A stretch of 64,000 nucleotides of DNA, from contig JARBJD010000021.1 in the NCBI GenBank assembly GCA_033064195.1, positions 248,001-312,000 on the forward strand, given 5' to 3'. The stretch is from Blattamonas nauphoetae. Taxonomy: Eukaryota; Preaxostyla; Oxymonadida. Position numbers and translations under genes: made by a program. This document shows, one piece after another, positions 45,304 to 57,020 of the stretch (position 1 is its first letter; every line of letters starts with the position of its first letter). A model generated the notes under the pieces. It made no database searches. It was not told the DNA's origin and worked only from the letters and a program-made list of their open reading frames with translations.

Positions 45304-47133
45304 TTGATGACTCATTTCCGAATCAACGAGTACACCCCTCATCTGGGACAGTCTTTTGACTCTTCAGATGATGCTCGGCAATTCTTTTGGTTATATGCGT
45401 CCTCACATCGTTTTTCCCCTAAATTCAAGCTCCGAACTTCGCAGAAAACCGTTCTGGAAACTCCAAAACCGAACACTCTTACGATTACATGTGCAACAGA
45501 AGAATGTGGTTTCAAAGCGTGGATTCAAGAGGATCAGACAAAAAAGTGGATCCTTCGTAAACTAAACGAAGAACATAAAAATGCTCCCTGCGGAAAGCCG
45601 GCAAAAATTCCAACGACCATCCTCTCGAAAACAATTGCAGACAACGCCCCCAGTTCTGCTTTGTGTTCTTGTCGTGCAACACAAGAAATTGTGAAAACTC
45701 AATTCGGAGCATCTGTGTCACTTGAAAGTGCTCGACTCGTCAAAAATGATGTGAAAGCTCAGCGAACAATTCCAAAGAGCGAAGAATGGAGTCGTTTAGA
45801 ATCAGTTCTGAAAGAACTCTGCTGTGAAAACAATGAAAGTAACTATCAAATCAATTCAAACGACAGTCATTTTGTCTCTTGCTTCATAACCACACCGAAA
45901 GCTGATACAATTCTGCAGAACTGCCTTCCTCTCATTTGTGTTGATGCTACTTGGTTCAGATGGGAATTCAAACAGTGCCTCTTTCTCATGACAACCGTTG
46001 ATGCTCTCAACCATGTCCACATTCTTGCCCTTGGAATCGCATCAGGAGAAACTTTTTTGAATTGGAGTGGGTTTTTCAGGTTCACTCTTCAGAATATCCC
46101 GTCTTTGAAAAATCCTATCACGATTATCAGCGATCGAGGATCAGCTCTTGTTCCAGCTATTCTCACCTCGTTCCCGAACCATGATCATCACTATTGTGTG
46201 TATCATCTCTCGAACAATCTCAAGCATCACCTTGATGGTCAAGACAAAATAAAAATCGAAGATGCAGTCTCGTCTCTGTTTTTGGCTTCAAGAGCGGAAA
46301 CATCTCTCGAACATTCACAAATCATGATGAAGTTAGCTGAAAGAAACCCTGAAGCATACACATACCTTGACAGTATCGACAAATCCAAATGGACAGTATC
46401 ACATTTTCGTCTCCCATGTTTTGGGAGAATAACCAGTCAAACTGTTGAGATTCAGAACGCTCGGCTCCTTCCATTTCGAGATCTCCTTCCGTCTTCCTTT
46501 TTCACACATTTTTACATTCAATTTCTCGAAACCCACCTCAAGTTCTGGGATGAGATTGCTGGTCTGACCACTGACATTCCTGTGACATCCACATCGCTTG
46601 TTCACTCCCAACAACTAAAAGCAACCTCGTTAAATGCGGTTCATGTGGATGGAGGTGATTATCAAGTCTATTCTTTGGATAAGAATGAAGGGATGCCAGT
46701 GAAGCTGAAACAAGGCGTACTCAACTGCGAATGTGATTGGTTTAAGTTAAGAACCCTCCCATGTCAACATACTCTGGCAGTTTGTATGAAATTCGGTCTC
46801 AGTTCGACTCTGAACTATCCACTCTTTCTTCAAACACAATCTCTGAAGAACATTGCTGCAGCCAATCCAGTGGCTGTCTGTCTCAATCTCCAACAATTCG
46901 AGATTGGTTCTCTTCAACCACCAAAACTCCAATACGAACAAACACAAAAACATCGAATTCTAAGCCAAGGTGAATGGGAAAAGCCTATTGAGAAGAAGAA
47001 AAGAACAGAATCGAGCAAAGATCGCTCAAATTCAGACAAAAAAGAGAAAAAAAGGAAGGAAAGAACGAAGAAAGAGAAGATGAATCATGAAGAGAAGAAG
47101 AAAGATTCTGAAGACACAGCGACAAAATTTTGA
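45304..47133 (+). CDS. MULE transposase with SWIM zinc finger
   Basis: A single frame of 609 residues. It has an N-terminal FAR1/WRKY-GCM1-like region (about residues 20-100, with Cys/His around CATEECGFKAW), then the MULE DDE core: LPLICVDATWFRW (first Asp), TIISDRGSALVPAI (second Asp) and HHYCVYHLSNNLKHHL, as in MULE transposases. A SWIM zinc finger follows (CECDWFKLRTLPCQHTLAVC, about 465-485) and a Lys/Glu/Ser-rich C-terminal tail that may be a nuclear localisation region. The intact frame, ends and target duplication indicate a recently active, autonomous element. The start ATG at 45304 lies just after the left repeat array. Confidence 0.95.
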   Translation: MMTHFRINEYTPHLGQSFDSSDDARQFFWLYASSHRFSPKFKLRTSQKTVLETPKPNTLTITCATEECGFKAWIQEDQTKKWILRKLNEEHKNAPCGKPAKIPTTILSKTIADNAPSSALCSCRATQEIVKTQFGASVSLESARLVKNDVKAQRTIPKSEEWSRLESVLKELCCENNESNYQINSNDSHFVSCFITTPKADTILQNCLPLICVDATWFRWEFKQCLFLMTTVDALNHVHILALGIASGETFLNWSGFFRFTLQNIPSLKNPITIISDRGSALVPAILTSFPNHDHHYCVYHLSNNLKHHLDGQDKIKIEDAVSSLFLASRAETSLEHSQIMMKLAERNPEAYTYLDSIDKSKWTVSHFRLPCFGRITSQTVEIQNARLLPFRDLLPSSFFTHFYIQFLETHLKFWDEIAGLTTDIPVTSTSLVHSQQLKATSLNAVHVDGGDYQVYSLDKNEGMPVKLKQGVLNCECDWFKLRTLPCQHTLAVCMKFGLSSTLNYPLFLQTQSLKNIAAANPVAVCLNLQQFEIGSLQPPKLQYEQTQKHRILSQGEWEKPIEKKKRTESSKDRSNSDKKEKKRKERTKKEKMNHEEKKKDSEDTATKF

Positions 47134-47870
47134 GCCAAAATCAGCTCGAACAAGTACAAAAAGAAGAAAGAAAAGAATTACAACCATTTCACTCTCCATT
47201 TACTCAAAATTATGCTTTGCTAAACAAGACTAATTAGAAATGGTAAACCAGAAGGTTCCTACCAATAAGACATCGTTGGTCCAGTAAATGATTGGCAGCT
47301 TGGCGGAAACAGTGTCGTCATCAGTGTTACTCGGAGCGAATGGCCACCATGGGCTTCAAACTCCGCACCTAGACACATTATTCCTACGCCCCAAACGAGA
47401 TGGGCTTCGAACCCTGAACCGCGGAGTTTCACGTCGAGGAGAACCTTAAGGTCTAGCCCTTTCTGATCAGGCTTTCTTAAAGAAGTGTCTACTTTCAGGC
47501 ACCTTTATACCCAAATTCAACAAATGTGATTAAGGGAAGATCATTCAACCTGTTAAAGATCGAGAGAAACGATGTGCCATAAAGTGAGGAGATATGAAGA
47601 AAAGAGAGGAAGTGGGATATGGAGAATGAAGTGATATGAAGCAGAAGTCTTCGAATAAATCAGTAAAAACCAAAGCTTGTGGGATAAAAGTGGAAAAAAT
47701 GCTAGGGAACAGGAAGACACCAACAAGAGGTGAGATTATTGACACTCAGGTTTGTATTTCTCTCTGCATTGATTCTCCGTCTCTAATTTGAATAGATCGT
47801 GCGGAATGGTGAGGCTCTATTGGACAGAGATATGTGAGCCAGCAAGACGGCCTAAGTCACAACGTGGTCG
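47134..47870. other. MULE 3' interior with tRNA-like sequence
   Basis: Non-coding DNA between transposase and right array. On the minus strand around 47395-47465 it contains GGTTCGAAGCCC, a good box B, and a possible box A (TAGACCTTAAGG) about 40 bp before it, so a tRNA-derived remnant is possible; the arms do not fold convincingly. Another similar but poorer copy is seen near 47350. Confidence 0.4.
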
Positions 47871-48728
47871 CGCATTGGATGTAACTCTGGTTTGCTCTTC
47901 TTCTTTTATTGTTTCTCTCTCTTAAATTTTGATAGAACTTGTGAAATGGTGAGGATCATCCCCTTGGTGACTAGCGTATCAACAATACAATGAAACTCAC
48001 AACTTGATCGCGCATTGGATGTAACTCTGGTTTGCTCTTCTTCTTTTATTGTTTCTCTCTCTTAAATTTTGATAGAACTTGTGAAATGGTGAGGATCATC
48101 CCCTTGGTGACTAGCGTATCAACAATACAATGAAACTCACAACTTGATCGCGCATTGGATGTAACTCTGGTTTGCTCTTCTTCTTTTATTGTTTCTCTCT
48201 CTTAAATTTTGATAGAACTTGTGAAATGGTGAGGATCATCCCCTTGGTGACTAGCGTATCAACAATACAATGAAACTCACAACTTGATCGCGCATTGGAT
48301 GTAACTCTGGTTTGCTCTTCTTCTTTTATTGTTTCTCTCTCTTAAATTTTGATAGAACTTGTGAAATGGTGAGGATCATCCCCTTGGTGACTAGCGTATC
48401 AACAATACAATGAAACTCACAACTTGATCGCGCATTGGATGTAACTCTGGTTTGCTCTTCTTCTTTTATTGTTTCTCTCTCTTAAATTTTGATAGAACTT
48501 GTGAAATGGTGAGGATCATCCCCTTGGTGACTAGCGTATCAACAATACAATGAAACTCACAACTTGATCGCGCATTGGATGTAACTCTGGTTTGCTCTTC
48601 TTCTTTTATTGTTTCTCTCTCTTAAATTTTGATAGAACTTGTGAAATGGTGAGGATCATCCCCTTGGTGACTAGCGTATCAACAATACAATGAAACTCAC
48701 AACTTGATCGCGCATAGGATGTAACTCT
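47871..48728 (-). repeat. right array of 140-bp tandem repeats in the MULE terminal repeat
   Basis: Six full copies plus a partial one in inverse orientation to the left array, with the same 140-bp period (starts near 47871, 48011 ... 48711). The outermost copy carries the same variant base as the outermost left copy, so the outer units pair as the original inverted repeat while inner copy number has changed independently (8 against 6). Confidence 0.95.
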
Positions 48729-49884
48729 TGTTTTCTCTTTCGCATTCCATCTCGCGTTCTCTTATATACCTTTTGCACAGGCCGTCCAGTCACTCTTATT
48801 AACTCACCTCTATTTTCAACTCTACTTCTGAGCAGTCGTTTTCCGTAAGCACCTTGGCCCTTCCACTCCCTATTTCTACTTTCTTTCTACCACCATCTTG
48901 CTCTTTTCTTCTTCTATTCTCTCTTTTTATCTTTCGTCATGATCTTTCCATCCCTCTGTCTTGGACCGTGTTTGTAGTTCATTTTTCCTCGTTTATTGGG
49001 TTTTGTATCTCATGAACTCTTTTCTGATTGGTTTTCAGGCTTTTCCTAAAATCCAGAATTTTGGACACCTAACCTCCTATTTTGGCAGACAGGTGTCCAG
49101 AATCTGGGGGTGTCCAAATCCTGGGAATTTTTTCGAAAATTGATCCAAAATTTTGGACACCTTTGACAGGTGTCCACTTTTCTGGAAAAGAGATCTTAGG
49201 TGTCCAAAATTTTGGACAGCTCCACTTTTTCACGTCATCTTTCACCACTTTTTTCGTCAGTTTTCGTTTTTTACGTTAGATTTTTCAAAATCTTCACATT
49301 TGCGTCCTTCCGACGCTTTTCCTAGGTTCCCGATCACCTCACCTTCATAGTCCTCTTTTTTTGAACGCACCTTTTTTGCACCACATTTTCACCAACTTTT
49401 CACTCATATCGATTTTTGCCCCGATTTTCTCACATCACATCTTCTTTCTCACCTTTCGAGGAGGGAGTACTGAATTTTCACGACACTTTTGACGACTAGT
49501 TTTTTCATAATGTTGGTTTTATGTGTTTTTCCATCATACCGTTTGTCTAAGCTTAAACAACTTCAACACCTTTCATCTCTCATTTCACTTTCCACGTTTC
49601 ACATTTCAGGTATTCAACTCTCCTCTTCATTCCCTCATTTTACAACCCATTTTTCAGTCATTCACACTTCACGAGCACATCACAATACTTCATTTTTCGT
49701 CGACTTTTTCTCTTAATTAGACCAAATGAAGGTGAATGAAGCTAAAAATGAAGTGGGCAAGTATGATAGTGAATGGTGAAATGGAAATAGTGAAAATGGT
49801 GGGTAAGTATTGAGATTTACGAACGTGTTCAGACAAATTTCACAAAATTAGAGTACTAAAATGTAAATGAAGTGAGAATGAAAC

Positions 49885-51320
49885 GATAAGGTGAAGTGAC
49901 GTACCAGATCTGCACGATCTTGATCCTTTGCGTTCCGTTGGTACACCACTTCACCTTATGAACGGGTTCGTCAAAATTTCACAAACAAAGAGAAAAAAAG
50001 AGTGAGTGAAGTGAAAAGTAAACGATAAAACAAAATCTCGTACCAGATCTGAACGATCATTGTTTTTCGCATTTCGTTGGTACACCACTTCACTTTATGA
50101 ACGCGTTCGTCAAAAATGTTTCTAATTAGAGTAAAAGTGTGAAGTGAAACAATGTTAGCAATGATAAGGTGAAATGACGTACCAGATCTCTCCAGTCATT
50201 GTTTTCTCACTTCGTTGGTACACCACTTCACCTTATGAACGCGTTCATCAAAATTTCAGAAAACAAGAGTAAAAAACAATGATTGAAGTGAAAACTAAAC
50301 GATAAAACACATTCATGTACCAGATCTCACCGATCATTTCAGATTGAATCTCGTTGGTACACCAGTGTGTTTTATGAAAGATTAGAGCAAAATGTCAATA
50401 AAGAGATCAAAATTGTGAAGTGAAACAAGGTTTGAAGTGATAAAACACATTCATGTACCAGATCTTACAGTTCATTTTTATCTTGACGATCAAACATTTT
50501 TAGTTCTGTGTTCCACTTTGTTTTGGTCAAAAAAGAGAATTGAAATCAAATAGTTGTGAAATGAAACGATAAGGTGAAGTGGTGTACCTGATCTGGATGA
50601 TCACTTCAGATCGCGTTTTGTTGGTACACCGTTGTGTTTTAGAAAAAATGAAGAGCACAAATCGAAGAGTAGTGAAGTGTAAAAGGTGAAATGAAAGTTG
50701 AATGAAAGTAAAACAAAGTGGTGTACCAACGCATACAATTTTATCGATGAATCACGAAGTTTTTTGAGCAAAGATGAGGATCAAAATTTTGTTCACGTCA
50801 TTTTAAATTTTAATTTTGTAAAAAAGTGAGAGACAATGAAAAAAAAACTGACAATGAAGTGAAAATGAGAGGATAAAGTGAAGTGTTGTACCAGAAAAGA
50901 GAATGTCAAAAGTGAAGTGAAAATTCTGGTACGTCATTGTGTCTTAAAAAGAGATAATACAAAAAAGAGAGCAAACCTGTTTCAAATATTCAGTGAACAG
51001 CACTTTCTGGTCATAAGACGCAATAGTGTACCTGAGTTTGATGATCACACAGATCGAGTACATGAAGATGTTTTATGAAAAGATGAATAAAAAAGAAGAG
51101 AATACCTGTTTGGTAAATCACGAGAGACATACTTTTAAGCGATAAAACGCATCTGTGTACCTGATCTTCAGGTCCACTTTCGGTTTGATCGGCGTTGGTA
51201 CATAAGTAAGTTTTAGGAAAGAATGAATTCAAAAATGGAGCAAACCTGTTCAAAACAAGTCGGGAATGAAACCACCGTTCATAAAACAATGTGATGTACC
51301 TGAACGAGAGAGACAGAAAA
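49885..51320. repeat. array of about nine spaced inverted repeats in the Polinton flank
   Basis: Units recur about every 135 bp (near 49.9, 50.04, 50.18, 50.32, 50.46, 50.58, 50.88, 51.15 and 51.28 kb). A full unit has a left arm like ATAAGGTGAAGTGACGTACC followed by AGATCT, about 30-35 bp of variable sequence, and a right arm GGTACACCACTTCACCTTAT. In the unit near 50.3 kb both arms change together (ATAAAACACA against TGTGTTTTAT), so pairing is kept while sequence changes. There is no coding frame. It could be an origin, end-binding region or hairpin RNA source. Confidence 0.8.
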
Positions 51321-51547
51321 AAGTGAAGGATCGAGAACAAGAAAGTGATGGCAAAAAAGAAGAGAGAACAAATGTGAAAAGAGAAAGAGAAACACACCTA
51401 AATCAAACGGTAAAGAACCATCAGGAACGAGAAGGGATGATCATGTCCCATTGAAGTACTTTCTCTGATCAAACAAGACTGATCGAACCCATCGATGTGA
51501 AGATCGAAGTCTCGAAAGATCACCAACGATTAAACAACGATTGAAAA

Positions 51548-51577
51548 TTTATTTTTGAATTTTTTAATTTGTATTAA
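51548..51577 (+). promoter_or_regulatory. T-rich gene-start motif of the Polinton
   Basis: TTATTTTTGAATTTTTTAAT-type sequence ending TTAAATG at the start codon of the first gene. Confidence 0.6.
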
Positions 51578-51967
51578 ATGAATCCAACTGAAATGTACAA
51601 CGAAAGACGTCGAGTATGTTCAGAACAAGCATTAATTGAATCAATGAGAGAAGAGAACTGTTCACTAGTCTCTGAGTATGTCAGAAATAATGTGCCGGTG
51701 ACGTATGTTCATGAGGGAGTTGAATGGAGAATAAAACCAAAGTTGTGGAATCAAGGAAACAGACCTCACTTAGCGAAACGTCGACACTACACTCAATCAT
51801 TCGTTGAGAATGAACTGAAGAAATACAATTGCGAGCTCGTAGGTGAGTACACCAAAGTTCTGGTTCCATTCACATATCGAGAGATTGGCGGAAGTGAAGT
51901 GTTCAGAATTAGACTTGATTCCTGGCTAAAGGCAACGATAAAGCCCCATCAGAGAAAACAGAAATAA
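51578..51967 (+). CDS. small uncharacterised Polinton protein
   Basis: 129 residues, basic and hydrophilic, beginning MNPTEMYNERRRVCSEQALI, with the conserved start motif directly upstream and the polymerase gene only 43 bp downstream. Two halves look alike: SLVSEYVRNNVPVTYVHEGV and ELVGEYTKVLVPFTYREIGG, so it is an internal duplication of a roughly 55-residue module. No known family is recognised; position next to the polymerase suggests an early or replication-linked role, but that is inference. Confidence 0.7.
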   Translation: MNPTEMYNERRRVCSEQALIESMREENCSLVSEYVRNNVPVTYVHEGVEWRIKPKLWNQGNRPHLAKRRHYTQSFVENELKKYNCELVGEYTKVLVPFTYREIGGSEVFRIRLDSWLKATIKPHQRKQK

Positions 51968-51976
51968 ACGCTCAAC

Positions 51977-52010
51977 TTTTTTTATTTTCGGATTTTTTAA
52001 TTTGTAGTAA
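51977..52010 (+). promoter_or_regulatory. T-rich gene-start motif of the Polinton
   Basis: CTTTTTTTATTTTCGGATTT-type sequence followed by AGTAAATG at the polymerase start codon. Confidence 0.6.
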
Positions 52011-55000
52011 ATGGCGGCGACACTGAAATTTGTCACAGACAGCATCACGAAAATAAGAGCACTATTTCCAAACACCACCTTTGAATTCAAGGATGAACAT
52101 GGCTATGATCGAACATATAATCCAAACATTAGAAACTACCAACATCATCGTGCATATCTCCTGTCAATGCTCAAGAATCCAGATCTCCATTTTGAAGGAG
52201 AGATAAGGAATATTACCAACTATCAGATTGATGATTTTATTCACAAACTGGAAGAGCACAACAACAATGCAATGATGAATGAAGAAGACAGCAAAGCAAG
52301 AATGCAAATCATGAAAGAAAATCCAAGAGTGAACAAAGATGAACTGAAAAAGCAAGTGTTCAAAATGACGTGGAAACTGAAATCAATTGAAGAGAAGCTG
52401 ATGGATCATTGGATGAAGAATCTGTTAATCATTCAGAAGAAAAATGAACAAATGGAAAAGAGAGAAGTGCAGACATTTGAGGGATTTGAAGAATGCATAT
52501 TATTAGCTGAACCACGAGACAAAGCAGCATTCAATTCTTGTCTCATGGATGCACGAAGGAAGTTCAAAAAGAATGAGGTCGAGAAGGTTGAAGACAATGG
52601 AAAACCATGTCAGCTGTACTTCCACAATCATCTGAAGAATGTCGAGGAAATCACAACCTTCATTCAAGCAGTGTTCGACAAAGAGAAAGATCATCCATTC
52701 AAGATTAGTATTGACTTTGGAAAGATCATCGAGAGAAAAGACAAAGATGAGACAACATACAATGACTTCAGACCAGAATTGGAGAACACATCAAAGAGTT
52801 TTCCGACAGTGATAAGAAGTGCAGGAGACATCAACGAGTATTCAAAATATGCGATCAATCTGATCAAAGAATCACAAGAGAGAACACTGATGGATACGAA
52901 GACAATGTACATTGCATTCCACTCCATTCTAGTTGCAGTCTATCGATTCCCAGTTGCAGGAAAAGCCAATGCAATTCTCACTGAACACATCAAAACGAGG
53001 AATGTTCGGTACATTGATTCTGAGTACAATATCTGCTTCTTTCAAGCTCTTTCATTCCTCACACTTCCTGAAGTTCAAGGTAAGAAAATATCAATCAATA
53101 TGAGGAACAGTGAAGCCTACAGATTGTTCGCACAATGGATGAATCTCACTCATCTCCAATCTCGACAATTGACCCCACATCTTCAGAATTATCCTGGGTT
53201 TGATATCGCATGTGATATTGAGAAAGCAATGATTCAATTCAACATCACAGTTCACATTTATGAATACGACGAAGACAAGAAGCGGTATTTCCTCAGTCAA
53301 TCGTACATCAACGAGAATGATGATGCACTTGTTCTTCCAATTCTGATGATTCCACTGACGGCAACTCTCGTCCATGTGATGTTTATTGTTGACCCTGAGA
53401 AAATCACTGGATACAAGCTCTGTCCGTATTGTCAGTCAAGAGGATTCCAAGTGAAGAATAAAAACTTCAGTAGAGATTTTGAGAAGCATCTCAGAGAGTG
53501 CAAAGAACTTGATGGAAAACATGTGAAGAAGATCTCACTTGATAAGACACCAAGACCATATGTTCCACATATTCTCAACAATAGAACATTTGAATTTCTG
53601 ATGGCACACAAGAGACAAGACGAATTCAAACCAACACAATACTACATCACTTACGATTTCGAAACCATGGAAGATCTCATTCTTGACAATTTATTCTCTG
53701 ATGACAACACACAACTGATCTCACACTTGAAGCCTCTCTCCGTTGCATCTGCAATCAAAACAAAATCAGGTGTGAAGTCAATCTACTTTGATCTTCGAGA
53801 TGGAAAGGACTTTGTGAAGCAATGGATCAGAGAACTCTTCAGATATGCTGAGACAGTACGAGATGACAACTACTATGAAGACCCAGAAATTCCCTCACAA
53901 AATGAAGTCAGTGTCATTGGATTCAACAGCTCCAGATTTGACATCAATCTCATCTTCCGTGATCTCGTTGACAAGGATTGGAAAGTGGTGAGCTTCCTTG
54001 GATCCACAACGAAGTACAAACAAGTACTGATCCGACATGAGAAGACACAACAGGTTCTTCGCTTTATTGACATGATGTCGTATACCGGACCAATGACTTT
54101 GGATAATGCAGTCAAAGCTTTCGGAGGAAACACTACACTCCAGAAATCATTCTTTGCTTACGAATCATTCGACTCATCAGACTACGATACAGTGCTGAGC
54201 AAACAAGAACCATTCTCCAAATATGAATTCTATTCGAGTCTGAACAACAGTGAAATGTCCGACAGTGACTACCAAATGTACCTTGATGATTGGAACAAAC
54301 AAGGATTCAAGAACCGTTGGGAATATCTGAAATTCTACAACATCAGAGATGTCGAATGTATGATTGCACCTCTGGACAATCTGATTGATCTGAACTTCCA
54401 ATACAAAGTGGATATGTTGCACAATCTCTCATTGTCAGCCAACGCTTCTGCAATCAAATATGCGTGTGCCTACAAAGACTTTGATATCGACGATGATTTC
54501 AATGGAGTGGATCAATCTGGAGAAATAAAAATCACCAAGCAATACTGGAAGTACAAAGTTGCATCGTACATCTATCAAGACCAGAAAGCTCATCGCAGTA
54601 CTGACAAAATGTCACTGAAGCGGATTACGACTGGTTTGTTCAACAGTGCAAGAGAGTGTGCTATATATGCAAGTGTCACTTCACACAAGCAGTACGACCA
54701 ACGTTGGATCGAATCGACAATTCGAAAGGACATTCTAAAGAGAACGTGAAGATCTGCTGTGATTACTGCAACACATACAAGTCAGACAAAGATGAACATC
54801 TCACTCGATTGAGAATTCAACTTAAGAAGTATTGCATCTGGAAATCATTACCTATGACTCTGACACATGAGCAAACCTATCACAAACTGAGAGCAGCAGT
54901 GACTGGTGGATTATCGAATGTTCAACATCGACAGAACATCAAAGACGTGACTCCAATCAATCACTTCACTTATGAAGACGGAAGAGTTATCTCAAAAGAT

Positions 55001-55416
55001 ACAGAACATAAAATGACTCATGTCTGTGGTGTTGATTTTAATTCTCTCTACCCAAGTGCTTTCTCCTCAATCAAGAACAAAAACAATCCATACACTAATC
55101 ACAGAATGTACATGCCAGGACGATGCTTATTCACCGCAACAGGAGATAAAGAATGCCGTAAGATTATCGAAGACAAAAATCAGAAGACACTATTCGTAGC
55201 AGAACTGAAGGGACACATAGACGAGAAGTACATCAACGATTTCATTAACTTCCCACCAATCTTTAGAAACATTGTGGTCAATACGACAGAAGAGAACATT
55301 GGAGAGAAGACATATTCATTGATGAAGAAACATGGATTGAAGACTGATGACAAACAAAGAAAGCTAACTCAACTCTTGAGCACACACGATCAGTATATGT
55401 TCTTTTCGACATACTA

Positions 55417-57020
55417 CAGTCTCGGTCACATGGGTTCGCGGAAGGAGGATGACATTCTCCTCCTTCATTTCACATGCTCTCTCATTATATCCCATTTTTT
55501 GTCACAAATGACTCTTCGACAAACCGGAAAAAGTGTCTTGTGATGCGTGAAGCGAAAAATAAAAAGAATATGGGTTCATCTCCTCCACCCACAAACAGTT
55601 CCACATTTTCAATAATGTGTCCAATATCCTTTGTTGTCAATTACTTCATTGATCCTCCTCGGCATTGACAGGATTGAAGATTGAACACAGTTCAGAAGGT
55701 CCCGATTCCAAACACTTCTGATGGCCAGTCTCAGTTCGTCAGTGGTATGAAGTGCTCTTTTGTTCAGCTTATTTTTCAGAGTGCGCCAGACATTCTCAAT
55801 TGGTGAGAGATCTGGACTTTGGGGAGGCCAGACCAAAGTTGAAAATGGTTGTTTGGCGATCCAACTTTGGATGCGCTTTGAGGAGTGTTTTGGGTCGTTA
55901 TCCTGCTGAAATACGAACGGTTGTTCACAAAGTGACATACCATTGTCGTGAACGTGTGTTCTAACAATTTTGTGATATTGCTTTTGCTCTAGGTTGCCTT
56001 TGATGAACACCAAACTTCCAACACCGCCCCAGCCGATGCAACCCCAAACCATCAGATGGACAGAATGTTTCACAGTATGTAGAACACACTTCTCATTGAA
56101 TTCTTCACCTTTTCTCCGCCAAACGTACACTTTTCCCTTCGGTTCACGCAAACAGATCATTGCTTCATCACTCCACAACACCCGTTTCCAATCCTGTTCT
56201 CCCCACATCAGGTGTTCACGCGCAAACAATAGCCGCTTTTCGACGTTGGTGGCTCGAAGGAGTGGTTTGTGTTTCGCTGGGCATTGCGAGATCCCGTCCT
56301 CCTTTCCACGTCTACCAATGGTAGACTCCGAAACATTGATGTGGTGTGACTTCAAGAGTTTTTCTTTGATTTCTTTCTTCGTCTTAAAGCGATTGCACTC
56401 AATCTCCGCAAGGATCACGGCATCCTCACGCACGGTTGTACACCGTTCGTATGTCCTTTTCGTCTTCTTATTCGATCTTGGATTCTTCAGCCAGGCTTTT
56501 ATGAAGCTCCGTATTGTGCTTTCCGGTCTATGAAGTTGTCTTGCAATCATAGCTACCGTTTTCCCTGCCCTCCGCATCAAAAGGATCTCCTTTTTAACTT
56601 GAGGACTTAGGTTCCATCTTTTACGCTTCTACAGAATTGGAAAGGAGAATGGAATGGAACAGGAATACATTTTTTAAGGGCAAACGAGGCACCATTGAAC
56701 TCCTTTTTCGATCAGCATGTACGAGAGTTTTGATTCGTTCGTTTTCTACTACAGATATGTGCATCAGTGTTTTCTTTCCAACCCAACTCATACTCACATC
56801 TAACTTTCATTTTAATCCATGTCATTTCACTTCAAACAGTCTCAATATTTTGGTCGACACTTTTTCAACTTTCTGGGTCAGATCAAGTCCACCGTGTTCC
56901 TGCAAAAATGGTGAGTGTCGAAGAGCTAGCTCGATTTGAAATGATGAACAAACCATAAAAATGTGAAAAGAAAGAAGTGATGAAGTCGGATGTAATCGCG
57001 AAGTCATGTGATTTCGACTG
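55417..57020 (-). mobile_element. Tc1/mariner-type element inserted in the Polinton polymerase region
   Basis: Imperfect inverted ends begin CAGTC and share TCACATG and TTCGCG blocks over about 30-50 bp. TA flanks both sides (55415-55416, 57021-57022). One transposase gene lies inside on the minus strand. The terminal CAGTC is the same as in the long-armed Tc1/IS630 element at 6.8-10.2 kb, although the transposases differ. Confidence 0.9.
55609..56580 (-). CDS. Tc1-like DD34E transposase
   Basis: An uninterrupted frame of 323 residues. N-terminal paired-type helix-turn-helix (residues 1-110, MMRRAGKTVAMIARQLHRPE; second motif HHINVSESTIGRRGKEDG). Catalytic motifs are RVLWSDEAMICL (first Asp), FQQDNDPKHSS (second Asp) and SPDLSPIENVW (Glu), with 34 residues between the first Asp of DNDPKH and the Glu: the DD34E signature of Tc1. 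The protein is normal in length (about 340) and looks complete. Confidence 0.95.
   Translation of the reverse strand: MMRRAGKTVAMIARQLHRPESTIRSFIKAWLKNPRSNKKTKRTYERCTTVREDAVILAEIECNRFKTKKEIKEKLLKSHHINVSESTIGRRGKEDGISQCPAKHKPLLRATNVEKRLLFAREHLMWGEQDWKRVLWSDEAMICLREPKGKVYVWRRKGEEFNEKCVLHTVKHSVHLMVWGCIGWGGVGSLVFIKGNLEQKQYHKIVRTHVHDNGMSLCEQPFVFQQDNDPKHSSKRIQSWIAKQPFSTLVWPPQSPDLSPIENVWRTLKNKLNKRALHTTDELRLAIRSVWNRDLLNCVQSSILSMPRRINEVIDNKGYWTHY

Larger units (their letters stand above)
43598..49222 (+). mobile_element. Mutator-like element (MULE), 5,625 bp, with tandem-repeat terminal inverted repeats
   Basis: The ends read GAGCTGTCCAAAATTTTGGA inward in both orientations. The exact 9-bp duplication CACTTTTTC flanks them (43589-43597, 49223-49231), which defines the element. 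The outer 0.5 kb of each end is an inverted copy containing several TGTCCAAA/TTTGGACA palindromes; inside lie arrays of 140-bp direct repeats in opposite orientation. A complete MULE transposase gene occupies the centre. It is inserted in the left flank of the Polinton, so it is younger than it. Confidence 0.95.

Noticed and set aside
47395-47465. tRNA gene on the minus strand inside the MULE
   Set aside because: A good box B is present but acceptor and T stems do not pair well enough; kept only as tRNA-like.
44094-48728. Regular 140-bp repeats considered as a CRISPR array
   Set aside because: The units are contiguous without unique spacers, are in two inverted blocks at the ends of a MULE, and the genome is eukaryotic.
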